This document shows positions 1-7,820 of a stretch of 14,013 bases of DNA, one piece after another. The notes under the pieces were generated by a model. It was not told the DNA's origin. It did not search any database and saw only the letters and a program-made list of their open reading frames with translations. The translations under genes were made by a program, and so were the position numbers. The DNA comes from Kiritimatiellia bacterium (GTDB lineage Bacteria > Verrucomicrobiota > Kiritimatiellia > RFP12 > UBA1067). Positions within the stretch are counted from its first letter, which is position 1; each line of letters begins with the position of its first letter. The stretch is from NCBI GenBank assembly GCA_028707675.1, contig JAQWAM010000009.1:1-14013 (forward strand), in the 5' to 3' direction.

Positions 1-2
1 AC

Positions 3-821
3 TCAAAACACCGTGTGGACACCTGGCTGGACCGCACTCTGATAGCGCCTTTTGCGGAGGATGAGGGACTGGTTGATTGGGATGAGGCCGATACGCTCGA
101 TGCCGCCGCGGAGGCGTTTGACCGCCAGCCGCTGCCGGACGCCGCCTTCGCGCAGTTGCCGGCGCGCGCTTTGTCCGCCGGCAGTTATGCGGCTTGGGGC
201 AAAGAGCTGGCCGCCGCGCTCTACCGGACGTTCACGCTCGACCTCTATGCCGCGCCCGAGCTCAAGCTAATATCCCGGCTTGACGAGGACGAGGAAGCTT
301 TCCGCGCGCGCGCGGCTCAGCTTTTGCGCGAGCGGCGCGATAAGGATATGGCCAAGCTCAAAACGCGCTACGCGCCCAAAGTGCAAACCCTGACGGATCA
401 GATACGCCGGGCGGAAGAACGGATGAACCGCGAACGGGCGCAGGCCGGGCATCAAAAGATGAGCACGGCGATTTCGATAGGGGCGACCTTGCTCGGCGCC
501 TTTCTGGGGCGCGGAGCGCGTAGTGTCGGGACGGTCGGCCGTGCCGCCACGGCCATGAAGAGCGCCAGCCGCATCGGCAAAGAGTCAGGCGATGTGGCTC
601 GCGCCGCAGCCGGACTGGAAGCGCTGCGGGCGCGTCTGAGCGATCTCGAGGCCGAGTTCGAGAGCGCGGTCGCGGCGATGGACGGGCCGGTCACGCCGGA
701 GCGGGTGGTGATCGAGCGGCGGCCGCTGCGTCCCCGCAAATCGGATCTTTCCGTCGGCACGCTGGGACTCTGCTGGACGCCGTGGCGGCGGGCGGCTGAC
801 GGCGTGCTCGAACCCGCGTGA
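3..821 (+). CDS. C-terminal fragment of a HerA/DUF87-like ATP-binding protein (5' end outside window)
   Basis: The reading frame is open from the first bases, so the GTG at 15 is probably internal and the gene starts upstream of the window. About 270 residues are visible. The first third is acidic with an Ala-rich helical stretch. A charged coiled coil follows at about residues 95-150 (many R, K, E). Then comes a glycine-rich segment near residues 155-185 (SIGATLLGAFLGR) and a second coiled coil near 195-225. From memory, this coiled coil / Gly-rich / coiled coil order matches the C-terminus of large bacterial ATP-binding proteins carrying a DUF87/HerA-type P-loop domain. The ATPase domain itself is not in the window, so the assignment rests on the tail alone. 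The protein is probably cytoplasmic. There is no clear terminator after it, only a CGCGTG-AA-CACGCG palindrome over the stop codon (815-828). Confidence 0.55.
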   Translation, partial: SKHRVDTWLDRTLIAPFAEDEGLVDWDEADTLDAAAEAFDRQPLPDAAFAQLPARALSAGSYAAWGKELAAALYRTFTLDLYAAPELKLISRLDEDEEAFRARAAQLLRERRDKDMAKLKTRYAPKVQTLTDQIRRAEERMNRERAQAGHQKMSTAISIGATLLGAFLGRGARSVGTVGRAATAMKSASRIGKESGDVARAAAGLEALRARLSDLEAEFESAVAAMDGPVTPERVVIERRPLRPRKSDLSVGTLGLCWTPWRRAADGVLEPA

Positions 822-880
822 ACACGCGAGGTGTCTCGGCGGTGCGGCGCAACGCATCGAAAATTAACACTTAACCATAC

Positions 881-909
881 TTGCCTTAAATGACAAAATT
901 ACGTAAAGT
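881..909 (+). promoter_or_regulatory. Candidate sigma-70-type promoter of the FadL-family gene
   Basis: TTGCCT (881-886) and TAAAGT (904-909) are separated by exactly 17 bp and fit -35 and -10 boxes at four of six positions each. The -10 box lies inside the inverted repeat 889-923, which would let a bound repressor block the promoter. A start site near 916 gives a leader of about 65 nt. Confidence 0.4.
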
Positions 910-923
910 GTCGTTTTGTCATT
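889..923. repeat. Perfect 10-bp inverted repeat, operator-like
   Basis: AATGACAAAA (889-898) and TTTTGTCATT (914-923) are perfect inverted copies around a 15-nt spacer. The spacer begins with the 8-bp palindrome TTACGTAA (899-906). No T-run follows, so it does not look like an intrinsic terminator. Its overlap with the predicted -10 box favours an operator for a dimeric regulator. The regulator is not identified. Confidence 0.5.
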
Positions 924-946
924 CTCAAACGGGGCTTTTAGTATGT

Positions 947-963
947 CGCGGCTTTTTGCCGCG
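947..963 (+). other. Short hairpin in the leader of the FadL-family gene
   Basis: CGCGGC (947-952), loop TTTTT, GCCGCG (958-963). This GC-only stem ends 6 nt before the AAGGAG ribosome binding site (970-975). It could influence initiation or stabilise the message; nothing shows which. Confidence 0.4.
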
Positions 964-982
964 CACAATAAGGAGCACAGGC

Positions 983-2239
983 ATGCGTCGAAACATCTGT
1001 CATTCTCTGTCGTTCGTTATAGCGTTTCTGTGCGCTGGCGCGCTGCTGCAAGCTCACGGCGCCGGATTCGGCCTGTACGAGGCCAGCGCCCGCGGCAACG
1101 CCATGGGCGGCGCCCTGGTGGGCGCGACCGGCGACGCCTCGGCCAACTATTACAACCCGGCCAACATGACCGCGCTGGAGGGCACGCACCTGATGGCGGG
1201 CTTGACGCTGATCCATCCGGTGCTTGACGTCACGGCCGGCGGAGACAAGAACAATCTCGACAGCGGCTGGTTCTTTCCTCCGCACGTTTATGCGTCTCAG
1301 CAGTTGGCCGACCGCTGGTTTGCTGGAATGGGCGTGTACAGCGAGTTCGGTCTGGGAACCGAATATGACCGCGACTGGCCGCTGAAGTCCAACAGCACCG
1401 AGACTTGGCTGGACACCCTGACAGTAAATCCCAACGTGGCGTACAGGGTGACGGACCGGCTCTCGCTGGCCGCCGGGTTCCGCGCCATGTACCTTGATTT
1501 CGAGAGCCGCAAGACCGTTTACGACAACGCGCGGTTGGATCCGAATCTGCCGATATTCGGCGACATGCGCACGCGGGTGCAGGGCGACTCTTGGGGCTAC
1601 GGCTACAATCTCGGGGTCTCGTATAAGCTCACCGATCAGATCGATCTAGGCTTCGCCTACCGGTCGAGCGTGCGGCAGACGGTCAAAGGCGACATCCGGT
1701 CGGAAAGTTCGTCGCGCCCGTTCGACAATCTTTTGCCCGAAGGCACGGCCTCCGCGCGCGGCACGATCGAGCTGCCGCCGTCTTGGATCGCGGGCTTGAA
1801 CTATCGTCCGGTAGAGAAGCTGAATCTGGGCGCGGCCGCGATTTTAACCCAGTGGAGCACCTATGATTCGCTGAACATGAGCTTCGGCCGGACACGGAAC
1901 AAGCAGATACCCGACTCCACGGACAAGAAGAACTGGAGCAACGTCTGGCGCCTGTCGCTGGGCGCCGAGTATCTGCTGACGGAAAAGTGGTCGGCGCAGT
2001 GCGGTTATGTTTACGACATGGATCCGATCGACAAGGAGCATACCGACACTCTGCTGCCGCCCGGCGACCGGCATATCGTCAATTTCGGATTGGGATACGC
2101 GCTGGAAGCGTGGAAGCTCTACGGCGGTTACGGCCTGATCATCATGGAGCCGGTGGATCGGAGGATCGGCGGCCAGCGGGTTGACTTTGATGATGGTTTC
2201 TGCCACCTGTTGTCATTCTCGGTCGCCACGAACTTCTGA
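983..2239 (+). CDS. FadL/OmpP1/TodX-family outer-membrane transport protein
   Basis: Predicted outer-membrane beta-barrel of the FadL family, which moves long-chain fatty acids or other hydrophobic molecules across the outer membrane. The ATG at 983 (418 residues) is chosen over the ATG at 890 because AAGGAG lies at 970-975 and because it gives a clean signal peptide (MRRN..., hydrophobic FVIAFLCAGALL, cleavage near HGA). The mature N-terminus GFGLYEASARGNAMGGA, followed by a DASANYYNPANMT segment, is the family signature: Gly-Phe start, 'ARG' and 'NPA'. The rest alternates polar and aromatic residues as barrel strands do, and the last residue is Phe (SVATNF), the usual recognition signal for BamA-driven insertion. 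The substrate cannot be read from sequence. It has its own promoter and stands alone, converging on the regulator gene with no visible terminator in the 34-bp gap. Confidence 0.9.
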   Translation: MRRNICHSLSFVIAFLCAGALLQAHGAGFGLYEASARGNAMGGALVGATGDASANYYNPANMTALEGTHLMAGLTLIHPVLDVTAGGDKNNLDSGWFFPPHVYASQQLADRWFAGMGVYSEFGLGTEYDRDWPLKSNSTETWLDTLTVNPNVAYRVTDRLSLAAGFRAMYLDFESRKTVYDNARLDPNLPIFGDMRTRVQGDSWGYGYNLGVSYKLTDQIDLGFAYRSSVRQTVKGDIRSESSSRPFDNLLPEGTASARGTIELPPSWIAGLNYRPVEKLNLGAAAILTQWSTYDSLNMSFGRTRNKQIPDSTDKKNWSNVWRLSLGAEYLLTEKWSAQCGYVYDMDPIDKEHTDTLLPPGDRHIVNFGLGYALEAWKLYGGYGLIIMEPVDRRIGGQRVDFDDGFCHLLSFSVATNF

Positions 2240-2273
2240 AGTGCGCGCTTGCGATCAGTATCCACCTTCAGCC

Positions 2274-3419
2274 TCAGCGCCGGGACGAGTTACCGCGTTC
2301 GATGCGGCGGAATTTCAACGGCGTTATGCCCTCCGCGCGGCGGAAAACATTGCTGAGGTGCTGGGCGTGGCAGAAACCTGTGGTCGCGGCGATGTCTTTA
2401 ATGGAAATGTCCGTTAGCGACAGCAGGCGTTTGACCTCCAGCAGGCGCAGGACGATCAGCGTAGCGTAGGCGGTCTTGCCGGTGGCTTGCTCAAAATGCC
2501 GCGAGAGCCTGTGCCTTGGAACGTTCAGCGCGGTGGCCACATCGGCGACACCGATGCTTTTGCCAAGATTCTCCCGAAAATAACGCATGGCCGCGCGGAT
2601 CAGCGGGTCAGAGTGCGTGGCGCTGTCAGTGCTGGCTCGCAGCTCCACGCCGCGCGGCGGCACAAGCCCCGGTTCGCGCGGCGGTTTCTCGCCGAGCATG
2701 ATGCGGTTCAAAAGCGCGGCTCCGTCATAGCCGATCCGGACCAGGTCATGGCGCACGCTGGAGAGCGGGACACGGATGTTCTCGCAGACAAGAGTATCGT
2801 TGTCCACGCCGACGATGGCGATATCGTCGGGCACGTTATAGCCCGCGTCGAGACAGACGGTCTCGAATTTCGCGGCGTCATAATCGCAATAGCAGAACAC
2901 GGCCAGGGGCTTCGGCAGTCGGCTCAGCTCTTTTTTCAGCCACTTGAACTGAGCGCTCCAGTTGTCGGTCTGCTTGCTGGCGATGCGGGACCAGACCAGC
3001 AGTCGGGGAGTCTTGCCTGTGCGTTCACGCATCCTGTGCGCGAAGCCCGTGCGGCGCAGCTCGTGCGGGCGCTGGAATTCGGTCGAGAAAAAGGCCGCGT
3101 CGTGATAGCCGCGTTCGAGCAGATGGTCTGCCGCGGTCTCGCCGATGAGCAGATGGTCGCCGTGGATACGCGGCAATGGTATGTCCAGGCGGAAAGAGCC
3201 CAGATCCACGCACGGGACGCGCTTGTTACTGATGTAGCGGATAATGTCGTCGCGCTTGTTGATCAGGGCCACGATGCCGTCGCCGGACCAGCCCTGCGGC
3301 AAGGCGCAGCCGTCGTTAACCGTGACGTACCAGTTTTTTTCCGCGGCGCAACGCCCTATACCCTCGCGGATGCGGTGGTCGTACCATTCCATCAGAATGA
3401 GAACGTTGGCATGGTTCAT
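2274..3419 (-). CDS. XylR-type transcriptional regulator: LacI/periplasmic-binding-like sensor plus AraC-family DNA-binding domain
   Basis: The protein is 381 residues from the ATG at 3419. An upstream in-frame TTG at 3455 is possible, but the sensor domain begins with MNHANVLILMEWYDHRIREG, matching the usual start of this family (a beta strand, then 'G..RG...A'). Residues about 1-250 form a periplasmic-binding-protein-like ligand domain, with IVALINK, VPCVDLG, DHLLERGY and DIAIVGVDND as the typical LacI-like strands. Residues about 270-375 form an AraC domain with two helix-turn-helix units, near 289-314 (VADVATALNVPRHRLSRHF) and 338-360 (IKDIAATTGFCHAQHLSNVF). E. coli XylR has this architecture, and relatives usually respond to sugars. 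The genes nearby are a lipid-type porin and bamA, not sugar genes, so the ligand is unknown. The gene is divergent from bamA, with 192 bp between the two start codons. Confidence 0.9.
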   Translation of the reverse strand: MNHANVLILMEWYDHRIREGIGRCAAEKNWYVTVNDGCALPQGWSGDGIVALINKRDDIIRYISNKRVPCVDLGSFRLDIPLPRIHGDHLLIGETAADHLLERGYHDAAFFSTEFQRPHELRRTGFAHRMRERTGKTPRLLVWSRIASKQTDNWSAQFKWLKKELSRLPKPLAVFCYCDYDAAKFETVCLDAGYNVPDDIAIVGVDNDTLVCENIRVPLSSVRHDLVRIGYDGAALLNRIMLGEKPPREPGLVPPRGVELRASTDSATHSDPLIRAAMRYFRENLGKSIGVADVATALNVPRHRLSRHFEQATGKTAYATLIVLRLLEVKRLLSLTDISIKDIAATTGFCHAQHLSNVFRRAEGITPLKFRRIERGNSSRR

Positions 3420-3427
3420 AGCCGCAT

Positions 3428-3455
3428 GATATAAGATCTGCGCGTATTCGGGCAA
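3428..3455 (-). promoter_or_regulatory. Candidate promoter of the regulator gene, predicting a near-leaderless mRNA
   Basis: Read on the minus strand, TTGCCC (3455-3450), 16 bp, then TATATC (3433-3428). Transcription would begin about 7 nt further, around 3421, only a base or two before the ATG at 3419. No Shine-Dalgarno sequence precedes that ATG, which fits a leaderless or nearly leaderless message. The match is moderate and untested. Confidence 0.3.
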
Positions 3456-3490
3456 CCGCGATTTTCGTGTCGGGCCGCCGCATAACGTGC

Positions 3491-3524
3491 TTGTGTTCCG
3501 GGGCGGGATAAGGTTTAATTAACC
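3491..3524 (+). promoter_or_regulatory. Candidate bamA promoter with overlapping near-palindrome
   Basis: TTGTGT (3491-3496), 17 bp, TTTAAT (3514-3519; five of six to the -10 consensus). The -10 lies within GGTTTAATTAACC (3512-3524), which has GGTT/AACC arms and contains the palindrome TTAATTAA. The site sits between bamA and the divergent regulator gene, so it is a plausible operator for that regulator. The predicted start near 3526 gives a leader of about 86 nt. Confidence 0.4.
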
Positions 3525-3611
3525 ACATTCATGCGGTAATCGTTCCCGCGCCGGTGTCAAGCTTGCCGGATGGGCGGCATACACGCTTGAAAAATTTCAG
3601 GAGACACGAAA

Positions 3612-5972
3612 ATGCGCTTAAAAATGTGTTTGTGGACAGCGTTGGCGACGTTGGCGGCGGCGGTTTCATTGGGGGCGGACAACATCGTCAAGGATGTCAA
3701 AGTGCGTGTGCTGGATCAGTTCGGCGCCGACGCTTCTGACGTGCTGTCTTTCTGCAATGTCAAGCCCGGCGCGGAGGTGTCGCAGGAGGCGCTTTCCAAA
3801 GACGTGCGAGCTTTGCTGGACACGGGACGTTACGGCTACGCCGGGGTGGAGCTGGAGAAGCTGGAAGACGGTGTGCGCGTTATCTACGTGATCAAGCGCC
3901 GTTACCGTTTTCAGGAGCCTTTGGCGATCAAAGGCGCGAACAATTTGAGCGAGCGCAAGATACGCAAGCTCTCGGAACTCAAGAGCGGCGACTATATCGA
4001 CGAGCCGATCCTTTCGTCGAAAGCGGCCAAGATCCGCGACGAGTACGTCAAAAAGTTTTATCCTGACGTCAAGATCGGTGCGGCGATCGAGCCGATCGAG
4101 GGCAGTGTGGGCGCGGCCAGAGTGGTGTTCACGATAGAGGAGGGGGAACGGGCCAAAGTGCGGAAGTACCGGTTTTCCGGCAACGTCGCGATTCCGGACA
4201 AAGATTTGCGATCGTCATTTGGCCAGCGCCCATGGTGGGATCCGCGCGGCTGGTTCACCGACACGCCGGTTTCCGCGCAGGATCTGGAGGACGCCCGGCA
4301 ATTGGCGGAGGAGGTTTACCACAATCACGGCTATCTCGACGCGCGCGTGGCGCCGGCGGTCAGGGAACAGGCCGGCAAAGAGAAGGTCGATGTGGTTTTC
4401 GAGGTCACGGAAGGCGAGCTTTACCATGTCGAATCAAAGAATATCCGCGGGGTCAAACTGTTCCCTGAAATGGAAGTGCTGGACGCCAGCCGGCGCATGG
4501 GCGTGGATTCCGTGGCCGGCAAGCAGTTGATCGAGGACGCGGCGAAGGACATCCGCGATTACTACGGCTCTCGCGGTTACGTTGACACTGTCGTGCGGCC
4601 TGTGAAAGAGACCGTGCCGGACAAGCCGGGGCGCATGGCGGTCACATTCGAGGTGCGCGAGGGCGAGCTGTGCCACGTACGCAACATCGTGATCCGCGGC
4701 AACAACGTGACCAAAGACAAGGTGATCCGCCGCGAGATACTGGTCAACCCGGGAGAGCTCATGCATGAGCCGCGCGCCGAGCGCAGCGAAAACAGGCTTA
4801 AGAACCTGGGTTATTTCAAGGTCGTGCGACACTACACCGAGCAGGTAAACCAGCCCGGGGTGCGCGATCTTGTTTACGAGGTGGAAGAGCAGCGCACCGG
4901 CAACTTCATGATCGGAGCCGGGTTCTCCAGCATCGACTATCTGGTGGGCTTCATGGAGATTTCGCAAAGCAACTTCGATATCCTGAACTGGCCGAACTTC
5001 ACGGGCGGCGGCCAAAAAGCCCGGCTGGGGCTTGAACTCGGCTCGCGCCGTCAGACAGCGGAGGTCTCCTGGACGGAGCCCTGGTTCCTCGACCGGCCGC
5101 TGGCGCTGACGATCGACGCCTACAGGCGCATGCGCTGGTATGACCAGTACGACGAGATACGCTCTGGCGCTTCTGCCGGTTTGTCTTATCCTGTCAAGTT
5201 CGGCCGCGTGGGGGCGCGCTACACGCTGGAACTGGTGGAGATGGACGATGTTGACAAAGGCTTGTGGTACACGGATCCCAACACTGACGAGTTCGGTTGG
5301 TTTGATGACGAAATCTCCAATCGTTATTTCCGTGAACAGGAGCGGGAGTTTGGCGACGCGATCAACAGCGTGATCCGGCTGTACTGGGCGCATGACACGC
5401 GTGATCAGCCCTTCGTGCCCACCAAGGGTTACCAGACCACGGTATTCGGCGAACTCATGGAAGGCGCCATCGGCGACAACGAGATATACAAGCTGGGCGC
5501 GAATTACAGACACTGGTTCCGGATGCCCTGGTACAAGCATGTTTTGAGTCTGCGCGCCCGGGCCGAAACGGTCGAAGCATACAGCGGTGATGTTCCGATC
5601 TACGAAAAGTTGTTCTTAGGCGGCCCGCGCACCGTGCGCGGCGTGGAATACCGCGATATCGGCCCCAAGGTCTACCGCGGCAGGGGCAGCAAGAGTCACG
5701 CGCCGATGGGGGGGCAGACTTTGGCATTGGCGACAGCCGAGTACACCATACCGGTGTTCAAGGCGGTACGTTTCGCGACCTTCATGGACATCGGCTCGAT
5801 CGGCGAAGACGCTTTCGACCCCGAGATGTCTGACGTGTGCGTCTCGGTCGGCGTGGGAATCCGGATCGACATACCGGGCTTCCCGATCCGCTTCGATTTC
5901 GCCAAGCCGATAAACGAGGACGACAGCTATACTGACGATGAATTCTTCTCATTCGCGATCGGGTTTGAATAG
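3612..5972 (+). CDS. bamA: Outer membrane protein assembly factor BamA
   Basis: Essential component of the BAM machine, which folds and inserts beta-barrel proteins into the outer membrane. The protein has 786 residues (E. coli has 810). AGGAG at 3599-3603 lies 8 nt before the ATG. A signal peptide covers about residues 1-21 (cleavage near SLGA-DN). Five POTRA repeats fill about residues 23-425, recognisable by recurring beta-alpha-alpha-beta-beta units ending in blocks such as VVFTIEEGE, VVFEVTEGE and VTFEVREGE and starting with blocks such as IKGANNLSE and IRGNNVTKDKVIRREI. The C-terminal barrel begins near GNFMIGAGFSS. The conserved lid-loop motif is present as GGPRTVRGVEYRDIGP (V675-R676-G677), but with Val678 where VRGF/VRGY is usual. 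The protein ends FSFAIGFE, resembling other BamA last strands. It is first in a row with skp and lpxD. Confidence 0.96.
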   Translation: MRLKMCLWTALATLAAAVSLGADNIVKDVKVRVLDQFGADASDVLSFCNVKPGAEVSQEALSKDVRALLDTGRYGYAGVELEKLEDGVRVIYVIKRRYRFQEPLAIKGANNLSERKIRKLSELKSGDYIDEPILSSKAAKIRDEYVKKFYPDVKIGAAIEPIEGSVGAARVVFTIEEGERAKVRKYRFSGNVAIPDKDLRSSFGQRPWWDPRGWFTDTPVSAQDLEDARQLAEEVYHNHGYLDARVAPAVREQAGKEKVDVVFEVTEGELYHVESKNIRGVKLFPEMEVLDASRRMGVDSVAGKQLIEDAAKDIRDYYGSRGYVDTVVRPVKETVPDKPGRMAVTFEVREGELCHVRNIVIRGNNVTKDKVIRREILVNPGELMHEPRAERSENRLKNLGYFKVVRHYTEQVNQPGVRDLVYEVEEQRTGNFMIGAGFSSIDYLVGFMEISQSNFDILNWPNFTGGGQKARLGLELGSRRQTAEVSWTEPWFLDRPLALTIDAYRRMRWYDQYDEIRSGASAGLSYPVKFGRVGARYTLELVEMDDVDKGLWYTDPNTDEFGWFDDEISNRYFREQEREFGDAINSVIRLYWAHDTRDQPFVPTKGYQTTVFGELMEGAIGDNEIYKLGANYRHWFRMPWYKHVLSLRARAETVEAYSGDVPIYEKLFLGGPRTVRGVEYRDIGPKVYRGRGSKSHAPMGGQTLALATAEYTIPVFKAVRFATFMDIGSIGEDAFDPEMSDVCVSVGVGIRIDIPGFPIRFDFAKPINEDDSYTDDEFFSFAIGFE

Positions 5973-6061
5973 GCCTTTAGCGCGGGATCGGTTCGGACAG
6001 GGCTCCGCCCTTAGTGACTTGCGGATCAACAAGGCCAATAAAAAGTTGTTTATCACGCGAA

Positions 6062-6079
6062 GTCACGAAGGCCACAAAG
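6062..6079. repeat. Two nonamer repeat units in the bamA-skp gap
   Basis: GTCACGAAG (6062-6070) and GCCACAAAG (6071-6079) are adjacent 9-nt units differing at two positions, within the 138-bp gap between bamA and skp. The same gap has a small hairpin AGGGC-TCC-GCCCT (5999-6011) without a T-run, so transcription probably continues from bamA into skp. Similar 'cacgaaggccac' tracts are familiar from intergenic DNA of some PVC bacteria (recollection only). Confidence 0.4.
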
Positions 6080-6110
6080 GTGGCAGAGATTGTTTGAAAG
6101 GAAAGCACGA

Positions 6111-6707
6111 ATGAAACGTATAGGATTGGTTTGCATAGCGGCGATGGCCGCTTCGGTGATGGCGGCGCAGGATAAGATCGCGGTCGTCAACATGGTGGAC
6201 CTGGTTCGTTTCCATCCCAGCCGCGAGCGTGACCGCAAGCTGATGCAGGACACGGAAAAGGATTTTCAGTCGCGCCTTGACAAGCAGCGCGACCGCTTCG
6301 AGGAACTGCGCGGAGAATACGAGAAGGCTGTAAAAGAGGCGCGCAGCCCGGCGCTTAACGACAAGGCCAAAAACGAGGCCGAGGAGAAGGCAATGCGCCA
6401 CCGCGATGTGCTGGCGGAGGCGGACCGCGACCTGCGCCAGGAGATGCAGAAACTGCAGCGCGAGCTGGGTGAACTGGACACCCGCCTGCTGCGTCAGGTG
6501 ACCGGAGACATCCGCGAGGTGCTGACCAAGTTTGCCCAAGAGGGTAAATACAGCATGATCCTTGACGGCACCACCATGGCCTACCATGACCCCGCCATGG
6601 ATGTTACGGACGCGATCCTCAAGCGCATGGGCGTGGATCCCAAGGTGCGTCAGGAAGACAAAGACAAGGAAAAGGCTGAGAAGCCGGCGGCCGCGGACGG
6701 TAAGTGA
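6111..6707 (+). CDS. skp: OmpH/Skp-family periplasmic chaperone
   Basis: Holdase chaperone that carries unfolded outer-membrane proteins across the periplasm to BAM. The protein has 198 residues from the ATG at 6111, preceded by GAAAGGAAAG (6096-6105); a TTG at 6090 in the same frame has no such site. The signal peptide is [18 protein letters not shown]. The mature protein starts [14 protein letters not shown], the family's first beta strand (usually 'KIAVVD'). A long charged coiled coil spans about residues 40-140, the 'tentacles'. A returning strand region [23 protein letters not shown] with the usual 'D(V/I)T' ending follows, then a helix and a Lys/Glu/Ala-rich tail. It lies 138 bp after bamA and one base before lpxD, the classic bamA-skp-lpxD order, so it is probably co-transcribed with both. 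Confidence 0.93.
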   Translation: MKRIGLVCIAAMAASVMAAQDKIAVVNMVDLVRFHPSRERDRKLMQDTEKDFQSRLDKQRDRFEELRGEYEKAVKEARSPALNDKAKNEAEEKAMRHRDVLAEADRDLRQEMQKLQRELGELDTRLLRQVTGDIREVLTKFAQEGKYSMILDGTTMAYHDPAMDVTDAILKRMGVDPKVRQEDKDKEKAEKPAAADGK

Positions 6708-6708
6708 C

Positions 6709-7752
6709 GTGGTTATAACCGCCAAAGAGTTGGCCGGGCGTTTAGGCGGCAAGCTTGATGGGGACGCCGCGCAAGAGGTCTCGGCTTTGGCCAGTCTGGC
6801 GGAAGCCCGCGCGGGCGACCTTACTTTTTTCAAGGACGCCAAGTATGCGGCCCAGCTTGCCGCCACACGCGCCAGCGTCATTCTGGTGCCCTCTGACTGG
6901 TCCGGCACCAGCGCCGCGCCGGCTTTGATCCGCGTTGAAGACCCCAACGCCGCTTTCGGCAAGGCCGCGGTGTGGTTCGCGCCGCCGCCCGTGATCCGCG
7001 CGCCCGGCATACATCCCGCTGCGGTTGTCGCGGCCGACGCGCGGTTGGGCACCGGAGTGCATGTGGGTCCTTGGACCGTGATCGAGGATGGCGCCGTGAT
7101 CGGCGACAACTGTGTGATCGAGGCACAGGTTTTTATCGGCCAAAGGGTGGAGATGGGCGAGGGCTGCCGGATATATCCGCAGGTGACGGTGCGCGAAGGC
7201 TGCCGCCTGGGCCACCGGGTCATCCTGCATTCTGGCGTGCGGATCGGCGGCGACGGTTACGGCTACAATCCCGTGCCGCAGGCCGACGGCACCATCACGG
7301 TCGAAAAGATACCGCAGTTGGGCATCGTCGAATTAGGCGATGATGTCGAGGTGGGTTGCAACACCACGATCGACCGCGCGCGGTTCGGCCGTACGCGTAT
7401 AGGTGACTCCACCAAAATCGACAACCTGGTTCAGATCGGGCACAACGTGGAAATCGGGTCTTACAGCGGCGTTATCGCCCAGGCCGGCATCGCCGGCAGC
7501 ACACGCGTGGGTTCCGGCTGCCTGATCTGGGCGCAGGCCGGGCTTTCCGGTCACCTTACAGTCGGTGACCGCGGCCAGGTCGGCCCAATGAGCGGCCTTA
7601 CAAAAAACGTGCCGCCCGGCGAGTATTATTTGGGCCAGCCGGCTGTGTCGCGACGAGAATTCGGGGCACGGATGCTGCTGCCGCGCCAAGTCGAGAAATT
7701 GAAAAAGCAAGTGGCTGAGCTGAAGGCCAGGCTTGATGCCATCAAAAGCTGA
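6709..7752 (+). CDS. lpxD: UDP-3-O-(3-hydroxyacyl)glucosamine N-acyltransferase LpxD
   Basis: Third enzyme of lipid A synthesis: it transfers a 3-hydroxyacyl chain from acyl carrier protein to the 2-amino group of UDP-3-O-acylglucosamine, in the cytoplasm. The frame has no ATG near its beginning. GTG at 6709, one base after the skp stop codon, is chosen because it gives [18 protein letters not shown], the expected LpxD beginning, and 347 residues (E. coli 341). The ribosome binding site is weak, so translation is probably coupled to skp. Residues 1-105 are the uridine-binding domain ([15 protein letters not shown] is typical). Residues about 110-320 are left-handed beta-helix hexapeptide repeats. 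The catalytic His lies in QIGHNVEIG (His245). A C-terminal helix [19 protein letters not shown] completes the fold. The enzyme implies that this organism makes lipopolysaccharide or a related lipid A. Confidence 0.96.
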   Translation: MVITAKELAGRLGGKLDGDAAQEVSALASLAEARAGDLTFFKDAKYAAQLAATRASVILVPSDWSGTSAAPALIRVEDPNAAFGKAAVWFAPPPVIRAPGIHPAAVVAADARLGTGVHVGPWTVIEDGAVIGDNCVIEAQVFIGQRVEMGEGCRIYPQVTVREGCRLGHRVILHSGVRIGGDGYGYNPVPQADGTITVEKIPQLGIVELGDDVEVGCNTTIDRARFGRTRIGDSTKIDNLVQIGHNVEIGSYSGVIAQAGIAGSTRVGSGCLIWAQAGLSGHLTVGDRGQVGPMSGLTKNVPPGEYYLGQPAVSRREFGARMLLPRQVEKLKKQVAELKARLDAIKS

Positions 7753-7779
7753 ATATTTTTAAGAACGGCAAGATTTCGT

Positions 7780-7820
7780 GCGACAAGTTGTCGCGCTCGG
7801 CAGACAACATGTCGCTTTTT
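7780..7820 (+). terminator. Intrinsic terminator after lpxD
   Basis: The 5' arm (7780-7792, GCGACAAGTTGTC) and 3' arm (7803-7815, GACAACATGTCGC) pair over 13 positions with one A-A mismatch, around a 10-nt loop. TTTTT (7816-7820) follows directly. This closes the bamA-skp-lpxD transcript 27 bp after the lpxD stop. Each arm is also partly palindromic by itself: GCGACAA-G-TTGTCGC (7780-7794) and GACA-ACA-TGTC (7803-7813). Confidence 0.8.

Noticed and set aside
890..982. Upstream in-frame ATG (890) as start of the FadL-family protein
   Set aside because: It lies inside the operator-like inverted repeat and overlaps the predicted promoter, lacks a ribosome binding site, and would bury the signal peptide; 983 has AAGGAG.
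2487..3434. 315-codon open frame antisense to the regulator
   Set aside because: The XylR/AraC-type protein on the other strand has clear domains over the same bases; this frame is a shadow.
4434..5540. 368-codon open frame antisense to bamA
   Set aside because: It is the mirror of a certain bamA gene in GC-rich DNA. It has no ribosome binding site and no recognisable domain, and the composition looks like a codon shadow.
5999..6011. AGGGC-TCC-GCCCT hairpin after bamA as a terminator
   Set aside because: The stem is only 5 bp and no T-run follows, so read-through into skp is expected.
6063..7223. 386-codon minus-strand frame across skp and lpxD
   Set aside because: It covers two recognisable plus-strand genes and the gap between bamA and skp; it is low-complexity shadow sequence.
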